DNA from: Algoriphagus aquimarinus
GTDB lineage: Bacteria; Bacteroidota; Bacteroidia; Cytophagales; Cyclobacteriaceae
Assembly: GCF_007997215.1 (NCBI RefSeq)
Contig: NZ_VORW01000002.1
Coordinates: 62,001 to 126,000 of the forward strand
DNA length: 64,000 nt
Direction of reading: 5' to 3'
Part shown: positions 18,233 through 29,037 of the stretch, piece after piece
How positions within the stretch are numbered: position 1 is the first letter of the stretch
How the letters are laid out: each line of letters opens with the position of its first letter
The notes under the pieces: generated by a model
What the model was told of the DNA's origin: nothing
Databases searched by the model: none
The model's input: the letters and a program-made list of their open reading frames with translations, nothing else
Made by a program: the position numbers and the translations under genes

Positions 18233-20305
18233 CTAGTCCATGAGGTGTTTTTTCAAGAAATCTGCAGTCGCCTGATCTACTCTGATCATATTTGACCACT
18301 TCATCCAGTGATGTGTGTCACCGGGAATTAGAATGGATTCATAGGGTTTTCCTAGCTCTTCAAATCTTCTAATCAAATCTGCAGTTTGACTTACGCTTAC
18401 ATTGCGGTCATCGTCTGCATGTATAAATAGAACTGGTGAAGTCCATGTGTCCAAATCGGCCATTGGTGAAGATTCCCAGGCTATTTTCTTTGCTTTGTCT
18501 AAATCCGCTGCCATTTCATACGTTTCTGGAAGTTCATACCTTCCATCCAAATCATGTACACCGTGAATATCCACACCGACTTTGAATAAGTCTGAATCTC
18601 GAGCTAAAGCCAAAGCTGTCAAATAACCGCCATAGCTCCCTCCATAAATTCCGATTTTATCTCTATCGACTTGAGGCAAGTCAGCAAGGAATTCACCTCC
18701 AGCTTTGATGTCCTGATACTCTACTGCGCCTTGATAATAGCCATAGGAAGGACGATGAAACTCGTAACCATAGCCAATCCCCAGCCGGTAATTCACAGAT
18801 AAAACCACAAAACCAAGTTCAGCCAAATACTGATTGACAGAATAAGTATTAGAGTAATAATCCATATAGGACCAACCCAACAACATCTGACGCTGAGGTC
18901 CACCATGAGCGAAAATAATTCCTGGCTTTTTGGCGGGACCACCTTCTTTCTCAAATAATTGCCCATAAACTGTAGTGCCATCTGGGGCAATGAATTTCAC
19001 TTGTTTTGGAACAACTAGCGAAGATTGAGGGAAATCATTTGGTATAACAGACTCTTGTAAAAGCTTAGTTTTATTACCGTCATTCACTGCGATCAGATGC
19101 GAGCGCTTCGCAGTTGCACTGAAATAAGCTTTCTTGCCTTCATTGCCGACCCAGACTGGATAGGCTTCTATGCCATTTCCAGTAGTTTCCCAAGCTAATT
19201 TTTTGTCGGCTATATCAATGGTTCCAATATGTCTTCGATCCAGATCTTGAGGTTCTGATCCGGTATTTCCGGAGAAAACCAGTTTTGACTTGTCAGGGCT
19301 GATTTTAATCTGCTCTACCATGTAATTACCAGGGGTGAGAAGAGATGTTTTTCCAGTATCAACTTCTAGTGAGTACAAATGCTGCCAACCATCTTCATAA
19401 GATTGGAAAATCAGATTTCCATCGGAACTGAATGAGAAAAAAGGATAGGAGTATGACCCTCTAAGAGTTTCTGGTGCTTGCCAATGGTTTTTTGCTTCTC
19501 CGGAAGTGACATCTGCTATCCATATTTCCCAGGGAGTGTGTCTTGGTTCCAAAAGATCAAATGCAGCTCCTTTTCCTCCCTGAAGTCTGATGAAAGCTAG
19601 TTTTTTGCTATCAGGAGACCATTGAGGAAGTACGTCACGATGAAATGAAGGGGAAATCCACTGTATGGGAGTTGCCTCATTCTGATATATTCCAACCAAA
19701 GAATGCGAACCTCTGTTTGATACAAAAGCCAATTTGTCTCCATCTGGAGAATACTGTGCGTAATTGACGTTTCCTTTTCCTTCAAAAAGTTGAGAAGGGT
19801 TAGCTGAGGATTCTAAATCTACAGTCCAGATTTGGCCTGCTTTTATGTAACCTAATTGATGAGGGACTCCAACAAATGGATCATCAGCTTCAGTGATTGC
19901 TTCAACCTTGCCATCTTCTAGATTGATTTTCCAGATTTCTACTTTCGGGAGTTTTGGTAGATTCTGAGCATTGACGGTGGAGGAAGCATTACCTCCTCCA
20001 TGGTCTCCACCACGAACGAAGACTAGCCAATTCCCATCTGGTGTGAACTGTAAGCTGCTGATTTCTTGTCCGTCATCTTCATTAAAATCCGTCAGTTTCT
20101 TCGGCTCAAAAGCTGGACCCACAGCCCAGTATATATTCCGTTTTCCTTGTTCATTCATCGCCCAGGCTATTTTCTCCCCTGAAGGCGAGGAGGTCAGTTC
20201 AGAAGGGAAACTGAATTTTCCCACTTGCTCCATAGTGAAGGATTGGGCAAGAATTAGCTGTGATAAGAATGAAATGAATAGAGTTAATATGAGTGTCTTT
20301 TTCAT
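18233..20305 (-). CDS. Secreted S9 family peptidase (dipeptidyl/acylaminoacyl peptidase-like)
   Basis: 690 residues with a signal peptide ending LILAQS. The N-terminal two thirds are a WD40-like propeller (FTPDGNWLVFVRGGDHGGG, YSPDGDKLAFVSNRGS, WSPDSKKLAFI). The catalytic domain has serine in GIYGGSYGGYLTALAL near 558, aspartate in FIHADDDRNVS near 628 and histidine in GDTHHWMKW near 665. It trims peptides in the periplasm. It lies between the second SusC/SusD cluster and the VOC gene, on the same strand as both. Confidence 0.92.
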   Translation of the reverse strand: MKKTLILTLFISFLSQLILAQSFTMEQVGKFSFPSELTSSPSGEKIAWAMNEQGKRNIYWAVGPAFEPKKLTDFNEDDGQEISSLQFTPDGNWLVFVRGGDHGGGNASSTVNAQNLPKLPKVEIWKINLEDGKVEAITEADDPFVGVPHQLGYIKAGQIWTVDLESSANPSQLFEGKGNVNYAQYSPDGDKLAFVSNRGSHSLVGIYQNEATPIQWISPSFHRDVLPQWSPDSKKLAFIRLQGGKGAAFDLLEPRHTPWEIWIADVTSGEAKNHWQAPETLRGSYSYPFFSFSSDGNLIFQSYEDGWQHLYSLEVDTGKTSLLTPGNYMVEQIKISPDKSKLVFSGNTGSEPQDLDRRHIGTIDIADKKLAWETTGNGIEAYPVWVGNEGKKAYFSATAKRSHLIAVNDGNKTKLLQESVIPNDFPQSSLVVPKQVKFIAPDGTTVYGQLFEKEGGPAKKPGIIFAHGGPQRQMLLGWSYMDYYSNTYSVNQYLAELGFVVLSVNYRLGIGYGYEFHRPSYGYYQGAVEYQDIKAGGEFLADLPQVDRDKIGIYGGSYGGYLTALALARDSDLFKVGVDIHGVHDLDGRYELPETYEMAADLDKAKKIAWESSPMADLDTWTSPVLFIHADDDRNVSVSQTADLIRRFEELGKPYESILIPGDTHHWMKWSNMIRVDQATADFLKKHLMD

Positions 20306-20375
20306 GTGTCTATAATAGATTTATGGGTCCTCCCGCTAGCTAAAGTGAGGGTTCTTTAATGCCCGATTTCAGGAA

Positions 20376-21683
20376 TTAATACTTGTCGTGAATGTAATAA
20401 AGCACTTTTGTCAATTCTGTTTTTAACTCAGTTCCTGAAATAGGATAGTTATTCATTAAGCATGAAAAATGTAGGATTTTACCACTTTTGGTAATTAAGT
20501 AGCCACTAAGCGCATTACTCATGGATAGTGTCCCAGTTTTGGCGTAGATATAAGGAGGCTGACCATCATCTGCTGGGTACCAATTTCGAATAGTACCCGA
20601 TTCGCCACCGGCGGGGAAATAAGCTTTGATCTTTTCGAAAGGCACTTCTGCTCTGATTTTGCCTAGAAGTGCGATGATGCTTCTGGGTGTAAACATGTTT
20701 TTAGCAGAAAGTCCTGATCCATCTACCCAAAGTGGTTCATCGGGTAAGTCTGCTAATAAATTCTCCTTAGAATAAGCTATTGCGTCTGAAATACTCAAGG
20801 TGTTGTTTAATTGATCTGAAACTAATACCATGAGCTGCTCAGCTAAAAAATTATCAGAGATTTTCATCATCTGTGCATAAATACTGTCTGCTGGAGTAGT
20901 TAAGAGTTTGGTAGGTTCCTCTGTCAGGTAATTCCCACCCTTGATTAAAGTGACTTTCTTGCCTGTTTCCTCTGTAAGGAATTGTGCAGCATATTCGGGT
21001 GAAGTCACAAAAGGGATATCTGTTTCAAAGGGATCTACTTTGTTGTCATCCTCCAATTGATAGCTAAAAAGGTTGCTATACCGATCTCTTCTAAATCTAT
21101 ATCCTTTCCAATCATCTGTTTTTTCAGCAGCAAGAAAATTGGTAAAACGTTTCGGGTTGATTGTGAATCTATTTTGGCCTTCCTCTAATTTGAACCTGAC
21201 TACGTTGCCAAAAATTGGTAGAGCTGAGCGCTCAGTTGCATAATAATAGTTGTACCAATCCCAAGACCATCCAGGACCGAAAGCATCTATTTGGCTGAAA
21301 TTATCTAGGAGGAACAATCTCTTGTCTGATTTTTTCAAGAACTCCAGTGCCACGTCATTTTTAAGATCAGGATGTAATAGTCCTGGATCGCCTGTTCCCC
21401 AAAAAATCAACGAATCGCCACGTTCTAAATAATTTAATCCATTGACCAAACTATCGCCTAAAATTGAGTAGGAGGTGTAAAATGTGAATAGTTTAGTGTT
21501 TGATGCGGGGATGAAATATTTGTCTGAATTGATATCAACCAGCACCTTGTCCTTAACTGGATCAACTAGCATAAATCCTAAATGACCTTTTTCGAAGACA
21601 TCAGATTTAGTGAGGGATTTGTTGATACGCTGAACGGTACATGAGCTCAGAATAATCAATGCGTAGAGGAATAGGTTTTTCAT
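20376..21683 (-). CDS. dacB: D-alanyl-D-alanine carboxypeptidase/endopeptidase, PBP4 (S13) family
   Basis: 435 residues, with an N-terminal lipobox-like ILSSC (cysteine at about 14-15). The three penicilloyl-serine motifs are SNTK (Ser61, Lys64), SDN near 274 and KTG near 381 in AKTGTLSMSNALSG. Such enzymes trim or cut peptidoglycan cross-links in the periplasm. It follows the second susCD pair on the same strand but lies beyond a strong terminator, so it is probably transcribed separately or at a reduced level. Confidence 0.9.
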   Translation of the reverse strand: MKNLFLYALIILSSCTVQRINKSLTKSDVFEKGHLGFMLVDPVKDKVLVDINSDKYFIPASNTKLFTFYTSYSILGDSLVNGLNYLERGDSLIFWGTGDPGLLHPDLKNDVALEFLKKSDKRLFLLDNFSQIDAFGPGWSWDWYNYYYATERSALPIFGNVVRFKLEEGQNRFTINPKRFTNFLAAEKTDDWKGYRFRRDRYSNLFSYQLEDDNKVDPFETDIPFVTSPEYAAQFLTEETGKKVTLIKGGNYLTEEPTKLLTTPADSIYAQMMKISDNFLAEQLMVLVSDQLNNTLSISDAIAYSKENLLADLPDEPLWVDGSGLSAKNMFTPRSIIALLGKIRAEVPFEKIKAYFPAGGESGTIRNWYPADDGQPPYIYAKTGTLSMSNALSGYLITKSGKILHFSCLMNNYPISGTELKTELTKVLYYIHDKY

Positions 21684-21708
21684 TTGGAGTGCTTTGTGGT
21701 CTTAAGTT

Positions 21709-21745
21709 AAAATAAAAAAGTCTCCTATCGTAGGATAGGAGACTT
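21709..21745 (-). terminator. Terminator of the second susCD operon
   Basis: A 12-bp perfect stem (21718-21729 with 21734-21745) closes a 4-base loop. Reading leftward it is followed by TTTTTTATTTT. Confidence 0.9.
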
Positions 21746-21763
21746 AGTAAAAGGGTCAAGGTA

Positions 21764-23176
21764 TTATTGGTCCCACCAGATTCTGTCAAGAAGTGTTACA
21801 GAAGGGACATTTGATCCATTTCTACTTACTTCACTGTCAGGATAAGCCAATCTTCTGATATAATCGTTACCCAAATTTGGATTTAAGTTTTCAGGAAGAG
21901 TCATGTCCTTATAGGCATAATCAAATCTTCTAGCATCATTCCATGTTTCAGGGTGTAGGAACATAGCTACATATTTTTCCTTGAAAATGTCAGCCATAGT
22001 CAAAGCATCAGATCCCATACTAACACTGGCATCGGCTAGGTAGGTTTCTTTTTCACCTTCAGGAACACTTAGCATATCCATATGAGCATTAATTCCAGCT
22101 AGGTAAGCAGCATATGCCGTAGCTTTATTTGTTTCAAAAGCAGCTTCTGCTTCAATGAATTTTAATTCAGCGAATGTTGCTATCAAAAGAGGTGCTTGTC
22201 TAGAAGTATAATACTGTCCTTCCACCAAAGTAGAACGAGCACCTTGCTCAGGAGCATTGCCACGACCAGCACCATTTACGGTACCTAAGAATTCTCCATC
22301 ATCTGTTGTTCCTACCATAAGCTTCAATCTAGGATCAACAGTAGGATAAGAAGTACCATCCAACGCTTGAATAAACTGCTCAGAAATCCAGCCAGTTAAT
22401 AGCAAGTTTGCATTGTTGATTGCGTCTTGAGCCCATGGGTTAAAACGTTGCTCAAAGAATGTAACTGATGCATTTTCATCATTTGAAGTGAATCCATTTG
22501 CTGCAGCAGCAAGAACTTCTGATGCACTGTAGCCAGATGATCCTTTCATATGGATCATGTAACGGGCTTTTAAAGTATAGGCAAACTTCAACCATAAGTC
22601 GATATCTCCTTGATAAATGAAATCATCATTTCCGATAGAAGAACTTGATTCTTGATTCAAATTAGCTATTCCTTGATCTAGGAGACTGATGACATTACCA
22701 TAAAGTGCCTGGTCATCGTCATAGGAAGGTGTAACCGTACTGAAATTAAAACTTTCAGAAAATGGTACATCTCCAAACAAATCTACCGTCATTCCAAGAT
22801 TCAATGCCATTAATACCTGACCTGCTCCTAAGTACTGAAGAGCACCTTCAGCTTCAGCTTTTTCATTCATAGTGTACAAATCAGTCATTACATTGTAAAG
22901 ACTAAACCACATGCTGCTGAAATTAAGTGGCTCCATGGTATCTGACCCACTTGCAGGGTTTGGTGAAGCCAAGTATTGCACGTAATTGCTAACGGCGCTA
23001 CCTTCTCTATATACATTTAAGCTAGTCTCATAAGTAATGTTGGTCATTAGACCTGAGATAGGAGCGTCTTGCGGGTTGTTTGGGTTCTCATTGACATCCA
23101 AATATGAATCACAAGCCGAAGCCGTTAGAATCAAGGATGTTCCCAAAACTGCTTTTATTTTATTATTGAATTTCAT
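21764..23176 (-). CDS. SusD/RagB family lipoprotein (SusD-like_2 type)
   Basis: 470 residues. The lipobox LTASAC puts the lipidated cysteine at about residue 22, followed by DSYLDVNENPNNPQDAP, the signature of the SusD-like_2 branch. LKFAYTLKARYMIHMKG and FAELKFIEAEAAFETNK are the TPR-like helices. It should be the lid over the SusC-like channel encoded 19 bases upstream. This branch is often linked to peptide or unknown substrates rather than starch. The gene ends just before a strong terminator. Confidence 0.93.
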   Translation of the reverse strand: MKFNNKIKAVLGTSLILTASACDSYLDVNENPNNPQDAPISGLMTNITYETSLNVYREGSAVSNYVQYLASPNPASGSDTMEPLNFSSMWFSLYNVMTDLYTMNEKAEAEGALQYLGAGQVLMALNLGMTVDLFGDVPFSESFNFSTVTPSYDDDQALYGNVISLLDQGIANLNQESSSSIGNDDFIYQGDIDLWLKFAYTLKARYMIHMKGSSGYSASEVLAAAANGFTSNDENASVTFFEQRFNPWAQDAINNANLLLTGWISEQFIQALDGTSYPTVDPRLKLMVGTTDDGEFLGTVNGAGRGNAPEQGARSTLVEGQYYTSRQAPLLIATFAELKFIEAEAAFETNKATAYAAYLAGINAHMDMLSVPEGEKETYLADASVSMGSDALTMADIFKEKYVAMFLHPETWNDARRFDYAYKDMTLPENLNPNLGNDYIRRLAYPDSEVSRNGSNVPSVTLLDRIWWDQ

Positions 23177-23195
23177 GTTTCTGTTGGTTTAGTGG

Positions 23196-26100
23196 TTATA
23201 GACCTAAATTCAAAGTGACGAAATAGCTCTGTACACCTGGGAAACCTAGCCCAGTGAACCCAACTGCATTTCCTCCTGCACCTGCCGAGAATGACTCTGG
23301 ATCAAAACCATCCCAAGGTGTGGAAAGGATAATGTTATTTGCGGCTAATGATATTCTAGCAGATCTAAATGGAGTTCTATCCAATAGTTGTGGCTGTAGA
23401 CTGTAGGCTAAAGTGACGTTTCTTAGCTTGATGAAACTTGCATCATTCACGAAGTTTTCAGAAACACCTCGGTAATAGTTTCTCCAGTAACCAGCTCCAT
23501 AATTTACTCCGTCAGGTCCAACTCCTTGGCCTAGCCAAACTTCTTTAGTGTTTTGAGATCCATCAGAGAGGACTCCTGGGAATACCACGGTATCATTTCT
23601 TCTGTTAGCATCTTCCTGCTTACCAAATGCAGAGAGGAAGTTTCCAAATTGATCATATTGATCTAATCCTGCTCTGAAGTCGACTAGGAAAGAAAGTTCA
23701 AGACCTTTGTATGTGAATTGATTTCTCAAACCTCCAAAGAATTTTGGAATAGCATTACCCAGGATGATCTGGTTACCCGTTCTTACCGGGAAGCCATTCG
23801 CACCAATTTGTTGTGTCAATCCTCGATCCAATTCAGTTGCTCCCTCTGCCATATTAGGTCTTATATAATAGCTACCTGAAATGTTTCCGTAAGCTTCTCC
23901 TTCTCTTAAGATCATTGTTGTAGTAGCCCCGGCATATCCAAATTGGCTACCCACTACAATTTGATCAATTCCTTCACGGATTGATTTCACTTCATTTTTG
24001 TTAGTTGTGAGGTTTGCAGTTACATCCCAACGGAAATCTCCAGTTTCAATTGGAGAACCTCCTAATACGATTTCAAATCCTTTATTTTCGATTTCACCGG
24101 CGTTTGTGATGTAAGAAGAGAAACCGGTCGCATCTGAAATTGGAACTGGAATGATTTGATCTGCTGCATTTGACTTATAGTAAGTCACATCCAAATTCAA
24201 TCTATTATTAAAGAAGGCTAATTGAGTACCAAATTCCACGGAATTTGTTTGCTCAGGCTTCAAATTTGGATCGCCAAAAGTAGAGTTCTTCGAGAAACCT
24301 ACTTGCCCATTCAGTGGGAAAATAGAAGGAGAAACGAAGGTTGATCCCAAGATATGTGGGTTGGTATCCTTACCTACCTGAGCCCAAGATGCTCTTAACT
24401 TACCGAACGTAAACCAAGATGGTAAATCTAAATTCTCGCTAAATACATAACCTAGATTTACGGAAGGATAGAAGAATGAATTATTGTCTTTTGGCAAAGT
24501 AGAGGAGATGTCATTTCTTCCAGTAACGTTTAAGAAAAGGAAGTTTTTATAATCTACCATCAGGTCCCCGTAAAAACCAACCAATCTTCTGATACTTTTA
24601 CCTTGTCCTCCAAATAACTGAGTCATATTACTCAAATTGTAGAAACCTGGAATAACGAAGTTGCTTCCTGAAAGAGAAATACGGTCGTATTTTCTTTCGA
24701 ATACATCATTACCAAGCCTAAGCTGCGTGTTCCAGTTGTCATTCCACTGCTTTTTCAAGGTAATGTAGAAATTGGAATTGAGGTCTTTGCTGTTGATTCT
24801 GGTTTCTTCCATGTTACCAGTAGAGCTCAGTGCAAGTTCCCCATCGATTCCCATTGGGCCAGGGGTGATTTCTGTTCGGCTATCACTGTAAAAATCTGTT
24901 CCCAATCGGTAAGAGAGCATTAACCAATCTGTTGGGCTGTAATTCAGATTAATATTTCCTATTAATCTATTTACATCATCTTCATAAGTTGCAAAACGCG
25001 CATCATAAATTGGATTTGTATTTCCATAAGTCTTCATGGTGCCGTCTTCATTGATGTAATCTCTCACATCTGTAGTTTCAGACCAGTACATCATTCTTTC
25101 CAAGAATCTGTCATGTGGAACTCTATTCCCTCCTGAATTGGAGTAATTGATGGATCCTGAAAAGTTAAATTTCTCGCTTGCTTTTACAGTTCCTGAAAGC
25201 TTAGCAGTCGTTCTTCCCCAAGATGAGAAAGGGATGATTCCCTCTTGGTCTAACTGGCCAAAAGAACCATAAAATGTTGCATTTTCATTACCTCCTGCGA
25301 TGCTGACAGTGTTATCAATTGTTTTTCCTGTGTTGAAAGCATTGGTCCAATTGTCCTGATATACATAGCTCGGATCATTTTCATCAGCGATATTAGCTCC
25401 CCAAGATGGCCAGAAACTTGAATCATCTCTTGAACCACTAAAGCCTTGTCCATATTGATCTTGAAGTGCTGGTTTTTTGACCAACTTATCCATTCCAAAT
25501 GAACTGGAGACATTTATCTGAATTTGTCCTGCTTTACCTTTTTTGGTAGTAACAATTACAGCTCCATTTGCAGCACGCACACCATACAGAGCAGTTGCTG
25601 CTGCACCTTTTAGCACAGACATGGTCTCAATATCATTCGGGTTGATATCCGCAATTCTATTGGTCATACCTCTTGGAGTACCTGAAGATTCTACGGTAGA
25701 GTTATCTACTGGAACACCATCCACAACGAATAGCGGTTGATTATCGGCACTTGGATCCAATGAGTTGATGCCACGAATAATAATTCTTGCTGATTGGCCA
25801 GGGGCTCCACCTGAGTTGGTTACCTGTACACCTGCAACTTGGCCTTGAAGGGCGTTCACAATATTCGGTTGTTTTGAAGTGGTGATAGCTTCAGAATCGA
25901 TACTTTGAGCTGCATAACCCAATGATTTTTTCTCTTGGGAAATACCAAAAGCTGTCACAATAAATTCATCAAGATCAGAAGCAGCTGTAGCTAGCACTAC
26001 GTCCAATGTAGTGGCTGAGCCTACGGTAAGACTTTTTGAATCAAACCCTATAAAAGAGAAAACCAATACAGCATCTGAATTTGGAACTTCGATGCTATAA

Positions 26101-26282
26101 AAGCCATCGATGTCCGATACAGTGCCGGTGTTGGTACCTTGGATCATAATACTTGCTCCAGGAAGAGGTCCCCCATCTTCCTGAGCTGTTACTTTTCCTT
26201 TTACCGTTTGCTGGGCATAGAGAGGGATACTCACCAGAAAACCAAATAGAAAAAGCAATGTCATTGCGTAGTTTTTCTTCAT
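23196..26282 (-). CDS. SusC/RagA family TonB-linked outer-membrane protein
   Basis: 1028 residues. The signal peptide ends PLYAQQ. A carboxypeptidase-like domain follows (VKGKVTAQEDGGPLPGASIM), then LDEFIVTAFGISQEKKSLGY as the TonB-box region and the plug (RIIIRGINSLDPS, MSVLKGAAATALYGVRAANG). The barrel ends SYFVTLNLGL. It is the channel half of a SusCD importer with the lipoprotein downstream. No sigma, anti-sigma or hybrid regulator is adjacent, so induction is not explained locally. Confidence 0.95.
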   Translation of the reverse strand: MKKNYAMTLLFLFGFLVSIPLYAQQTVKGKVTAQEDGGPLPGASIMIQGTNTGTVSDIDGFYSIEVPNSDAVLVFSFIGFDSKSLTVGSATTLDVVLATAASDLDEFIVTAFGISQEKKSLGYAAQSIDSEAITTSKQPNIVNALQGQVAGVQVTNSGGAPGQSARIIIRGINSLDPSADNQPLFVVDGVPVDNSTVESSGTPRGMTNRIADINPNDIETMSVLKGAAATALYGVRAANGAVIVTTKKGKAGQIQINVSSSFGMDKLVKKPALQDQYGQGFSGSRDDSSFWPSWGANIADENDPSYVYQDNWTNAFNTGKTIDNTVSIAGGNENATFYGSFGQLDQEGIIPFSSWGRTTAKLSGTVKASEKFNFSGSINYSNSGGNRVPHDRFLERMMYWSETTDVRDYINEDGTMKTYGNTNPIYDARFATYEDDVNRLIGNINLNYSPTDWLMLSYRLGTDFYSDSRTEITPGPMGIDGELALSSTGNMEETRINSKDLNSNFYITLKKQWNDNWNTQLRLGNDVFERKYDRISLSGSNFVIPGFYNLSNMTQLFGGQGKSIRRLVGFYGDLMVDYKNFLFLNVTGRNDISSTLPKDNNSFFYPSVNLGYVFSENLDLPSWFTFGKLRASWAQVGKDTNPHILGSTFVSPSIFPLNGQVGFSKNSTFGDPNLKPEQTNSVEFGTQLAFFNNRLNLDVTYYKSNAADQIIPVPISDATGFSSYITNAGEIENKGFEIVLGGSPIETGDFRWDVTANLTTNKNEVKSIREGIDQIVVGSQFGYAGATTTMILREGEAYGNISGSYYIRPNMAEGATELDRGLTQQIGANGFPVRTGNQIILGNAIPKFFGGLRNQFTYKGLELSFLVDFRAGLDQYDQFGNFLSAFGKQEDANRRNDTVVFPGVLSDGSQNTKEVWLGQGVGPDGVNYGAGYWRNYYRGVSENFVNDASFIKLRNVTLAYSLQPQLLDRTPFRSARISLAANNIILSTPWDGFDPESFSAGAGGNAVGFTGLGFPGVQSYFVTLNLGL

Positions 26283-26667
26283 TTGTTTTTTGTTTATAGA
26301 TTAAAATTGGTTTTGTTCTTGCAGTTCCTTGCATTCTTTTAATGATGTAAATGGCAAGAAAAAATTCGTGAAATGGCCTAATTCCCCATATATAATTGAA
26401 TTATAGAGTTTTATGACTTTTATTCCAGTTTGTGTTTGTTTTAACCTTTTTTATAACAATGTGTTGAAATTGAGCGGTTGTTTGAGCTTTTTAATACCAT
26501 CAATGCATAAATTACAGATAATAGATTAATTATTTTAATTTTTTAGAAGTGATTTTTATCAAATTGGTAAATATTTTCTTGAATTAAAACAACATTTGCT
26601 CTTGCTTGTTTATGCCGTATTATATTTTGAATACATGCAATATTATGCTAACTATCTAAAAATTAGG
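26283..26667. other. AT-rich intergenic region upstream of the second susC
   Basis: No credible gene in either direction. It must hold the leftward susC promoter, but I could not find a clear TAnnTTTG/TTTG pair on that strand. Confidence 0.5.
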
Positions 26668-26702
26668 CATAAAAAAAGACTGCCTTAGTTCAGGCAGTCT
26701 TT
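26668..26702. terminator. Terminator of the pyrophosphatase gene
   Basis: AAAGACTGCCT (26675-26685) pairs with AGGCAGTCTTT (26692-26702) around a 6-base loop. The A run at 26671-26677 becomes the U tract for the leftward gene. Confidence 0.88.
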
Positions 26703-26726
26703 CTGTTAGCTTTAAGTGTATATTAA

Positions 26727-28967
26727 TTAATCCACCTTCTTTATTTCAGTAATAGTCTCAGTCACCACTTTTTTTCCGTCCTCGTATTTGATTTCTTTTT
26801 TGATCTCCACTTTTTCTGACATCGCTCCAGTGTGCGGACGCTGACTGATATGTGGTGCTATAATCAAAGCTACGATAGACATCAATTTGATTAGGATATT
26901 CATAGAAGGGCCTGAAGTATCTTTAAAAGGATCACCTACCGTATCACCAGTCACAGAAGCTTTGTGTGGCTCGGACTTCTTATAATGCATCTCGCCGTCG
27001 ATCTCCACACCTTTTTCAAAAGATTTCTTAGCATTATCCCAAGCGCCTCCGGCATTTGACTGGAACATGCCCATCAATACTCCTGATACCGTTACACCTG
27101 CTAGTAATCCACCTAGCATTTCAGCAGAAGATACTTGCTCAAAGACACCTTGGAAACCAAAACCTATCAAAAGAGGAGTGATCAAAGCGATAGCTCCAGG
27201 AAGAAGCATCTCGCGAAGAGAAGCTTTGGTAGAGATCTCCACACACTTATCGTACTCAGGCTTGGCTTTGTATTCCATGATACCTGGTATTTCTCTGAAC
27301 TGTCGTCTTACTTCATTCACCATGTCCATTGCCGCTCTACCTACAGCCGCAATAGCCAGTGATGAGAATATATAAGGAATCATACCGCCAACAAATAAAG
27401 CTGCCAATACTGGAGCTTTGAAAATATCAATCGCATCAATTCCAGCTACACCTACAAATGCTGCGAACAGAGCTAAAGAAGTCAATGCTGCTGAAGCAAT
27501 AGCGAATCCCTTACCAGAAGCGGCAGTTGTGTTTCCTACTGCATCCAAAATATCAGTACGATCTCTAACTTCTTTAGGAAGTTGGCTCATCTCTGCGATA
27601 CCACCTGCATTATCTGCGATAGGACCAAAAGCATCGATGGCCAGTTGCATGGCTGTAGTCGCCATCATACCTGCTGCTGCTATTGCTACTCCATAAAGTC
27701 CAGCAAAAGCATAAGAGCCCATGATACCACCTGCCAAAACAAGGATAGGAAGTACTGTAGATTCCATTCCAACGGCTAAGCCAGCTATGATGTTCGTTGC
27801 GTGACCAGTTGCTGACTGCTTGATTATTGATTGCACAGGACGTTTGCCCATAGCTGTATAATATTCCGTGATGATACTCATCAGCGTTCCCACTACTAAA
27901 CCAAGAATGATGGCATAGAATACATCCATATTGGTGAAATCATAACCACGGATAGACAAGGTCTCTGGCATCATGTGTTTTACTACAAAAAATGAGGCAA
28001 TTCCTGTAAATAAAATGGAAGACCAATTACCCATATTCAAGGCATGCTGTACGTCACCTTTATCATCTTTAATGGTCACGAAGAACATTCCCATGATAGA
28101 GAATACGATTCCCAAGCCAGCCAATACCATTGGAAGTAGGATAGGGGCGATTCCTCCAAAATTATCTACTGAAACAATCTCACGTCCCAAAACCATTGTG
28201 GCGAGGATCGTTGCAACATAAGAACCGAATAAATCAGCTCCCATACCAGCTACGTCACCTACGTTGTCACCCACGTTATCTGCTATAGTTGCAGGGTTTC
28301 TGACATCATCTTCTGGGATTCCAGCTTCTACTTTTCCTACTAAATCAGCTCCTACATCGGCAGCTTTGGTATAAATACCGCCACCCACACGAGCAAAAAG
28401 AGCTATAGATTCAGCACCTAAAGAGAAACCAGCAAGCACCTCAAGTGCTTTTTCCATTTCTACACCATTCACTCCAGCACCTACACTCTGCACATATAGG
28501 TGATAGAAAAGAATAAAGAGTGAGCCTAATCCCAAAACAGCCAAGCCAGCTACTCCCAGTCCCATCACAGATCCACCTGTGAATGACACTTTAAGTGCAT
28601 GCTTTAAACTAGTTCGGGCTGCTTGCGTAGTTCGTACGTTCGCTTTGGTAGCGATATTCATTCCTATATATCCTGCAAAAGCTGAAAGTACAGCTCCTAT
28701 AAGAAAGGAGATCGCGATAACTGGACTGGATGTCTCTACTGACATTCCGGACCATACCAAAAGTATAACGGCAATAACTGCAAAATAAGAAAGTACTTTC
28801 CACTCGGCTTTTAAGAATGCCATAGCGCCGTCGGCTATGTAGCCGGCAAGTTCCATCATGTTTTTGTCACCTGTTTCCTGCTTGGTAACCCAGGCAGATT
28901 TAATGGCCATCACGATCAGGCCCACCAGTCCCAACGCGGGGACTACATAAATCAAAGCTTGTTCCAT
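26727..28967 (-). CDS. hppA: Membrane-bound ion-pumping pyrophosphatase, probably K+-dependent
   Basis: 746 residues with about 16 membrane helices. It couples pyrophosphate hydrolysis to Na+ or H+ export across the inner membrane. The substrate loop [20 protein letters not shown] and [15 protein letters not shown] lies at about 205-240. In [13 protein letters not shown] near 475 the position that is Lys in K+-independent enzymes is Ala, pointing to the K+-dependent class; those of Bacteroidetes are often Na+ pumps (family knowledge). The C-terminus has an unusual charged 30-residue tail rich in Glu and Lys. It is a single gene with its own promoter and terminator. Confidence 0.95.
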   Translation of the reverse strand: MEQALIYVVPALGLVGLIVMAIKSAWVTKQETGDKNMMELAGYIADGAMAFLKAEWKVLSYFAVIAVILLVWSGMSVETSSPVIAISFLIGAVLSAFAGYIGMNIATKANVRTTQAARTSLKHALKVSFTGGSVMGLGVAGLAVLGLGSLFILFYHLYVQSVGAGVNGVEMEKALEVLAGFSLGAESIALFARVGGGIYTKAADVGADLVGKVEAGIPEDDVRNPATIADNVGDNVGDVAGMGADLFGSYVATILATMVLGREIVSVDNFGGIAPILLPMVLAGLGIVFSIMGMFFVTIKDDKGDVQHALNMGNWSSILFTGIASFFVVKHMMPETLSIRGYDFTNMDVFYAIILGLVVGTLMSIITEYYTAMGKRPVQSIIKQSATGHATNIIAGLAVGMESTVLPILVLAGGIMGSYAFAGLYGVAIAAAGMMATTAMQLAIDAFGPIADNAGGIAEMSQLPKEVRDRTDILDAVGNTTAASGKGFAIASAALTSLALFAAFVGVAGIDAIDIFKAPVLAALFVGGMIPYIFSSLAIAAVGRAAMDMVNEVRRQFREIPGIMEYKAKPEYDKCVEISTKASLREMLLPGAIALITPLLIGFGFQGVFEQVSSAEMLGGLLAGVTVSGVLMGMFQSNAGGAWDNAKKSFEKGVEIDGEMHYKKSEPHKASVTGDTVGDPFKDTSGPSMNILIKLMSIVALIIAPHISQRPHTGAMSEKVEIKKEIKYEDGKKVVTETITEIKKVD

Positions 28968-29007
28968 AAAGTATGTCGTACTGTTAATTTTGAAATTGTT
29001 AATTGAG

Positions 29008-29037
29008 CAAATATATAACTTCTCATTTACCGACCAA
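29008..29037 (-). promoter_or_regulatory. Promoter of hppA
   Basis: On the leftward strand TTG (29035-29037) is followed after exactly 19 bases by TATATTTG (29008-29015), a full TAnnTTTG match about 40 bases before the start codon. Confidence 0.65.

Noticed and set aside
10246-26282. Calling the region a polysaccharide utilisation locus
   Set aside because: No glycoside hydrolase, polysaccharide lyase, sulfatase or hybrid two-component gene is present.
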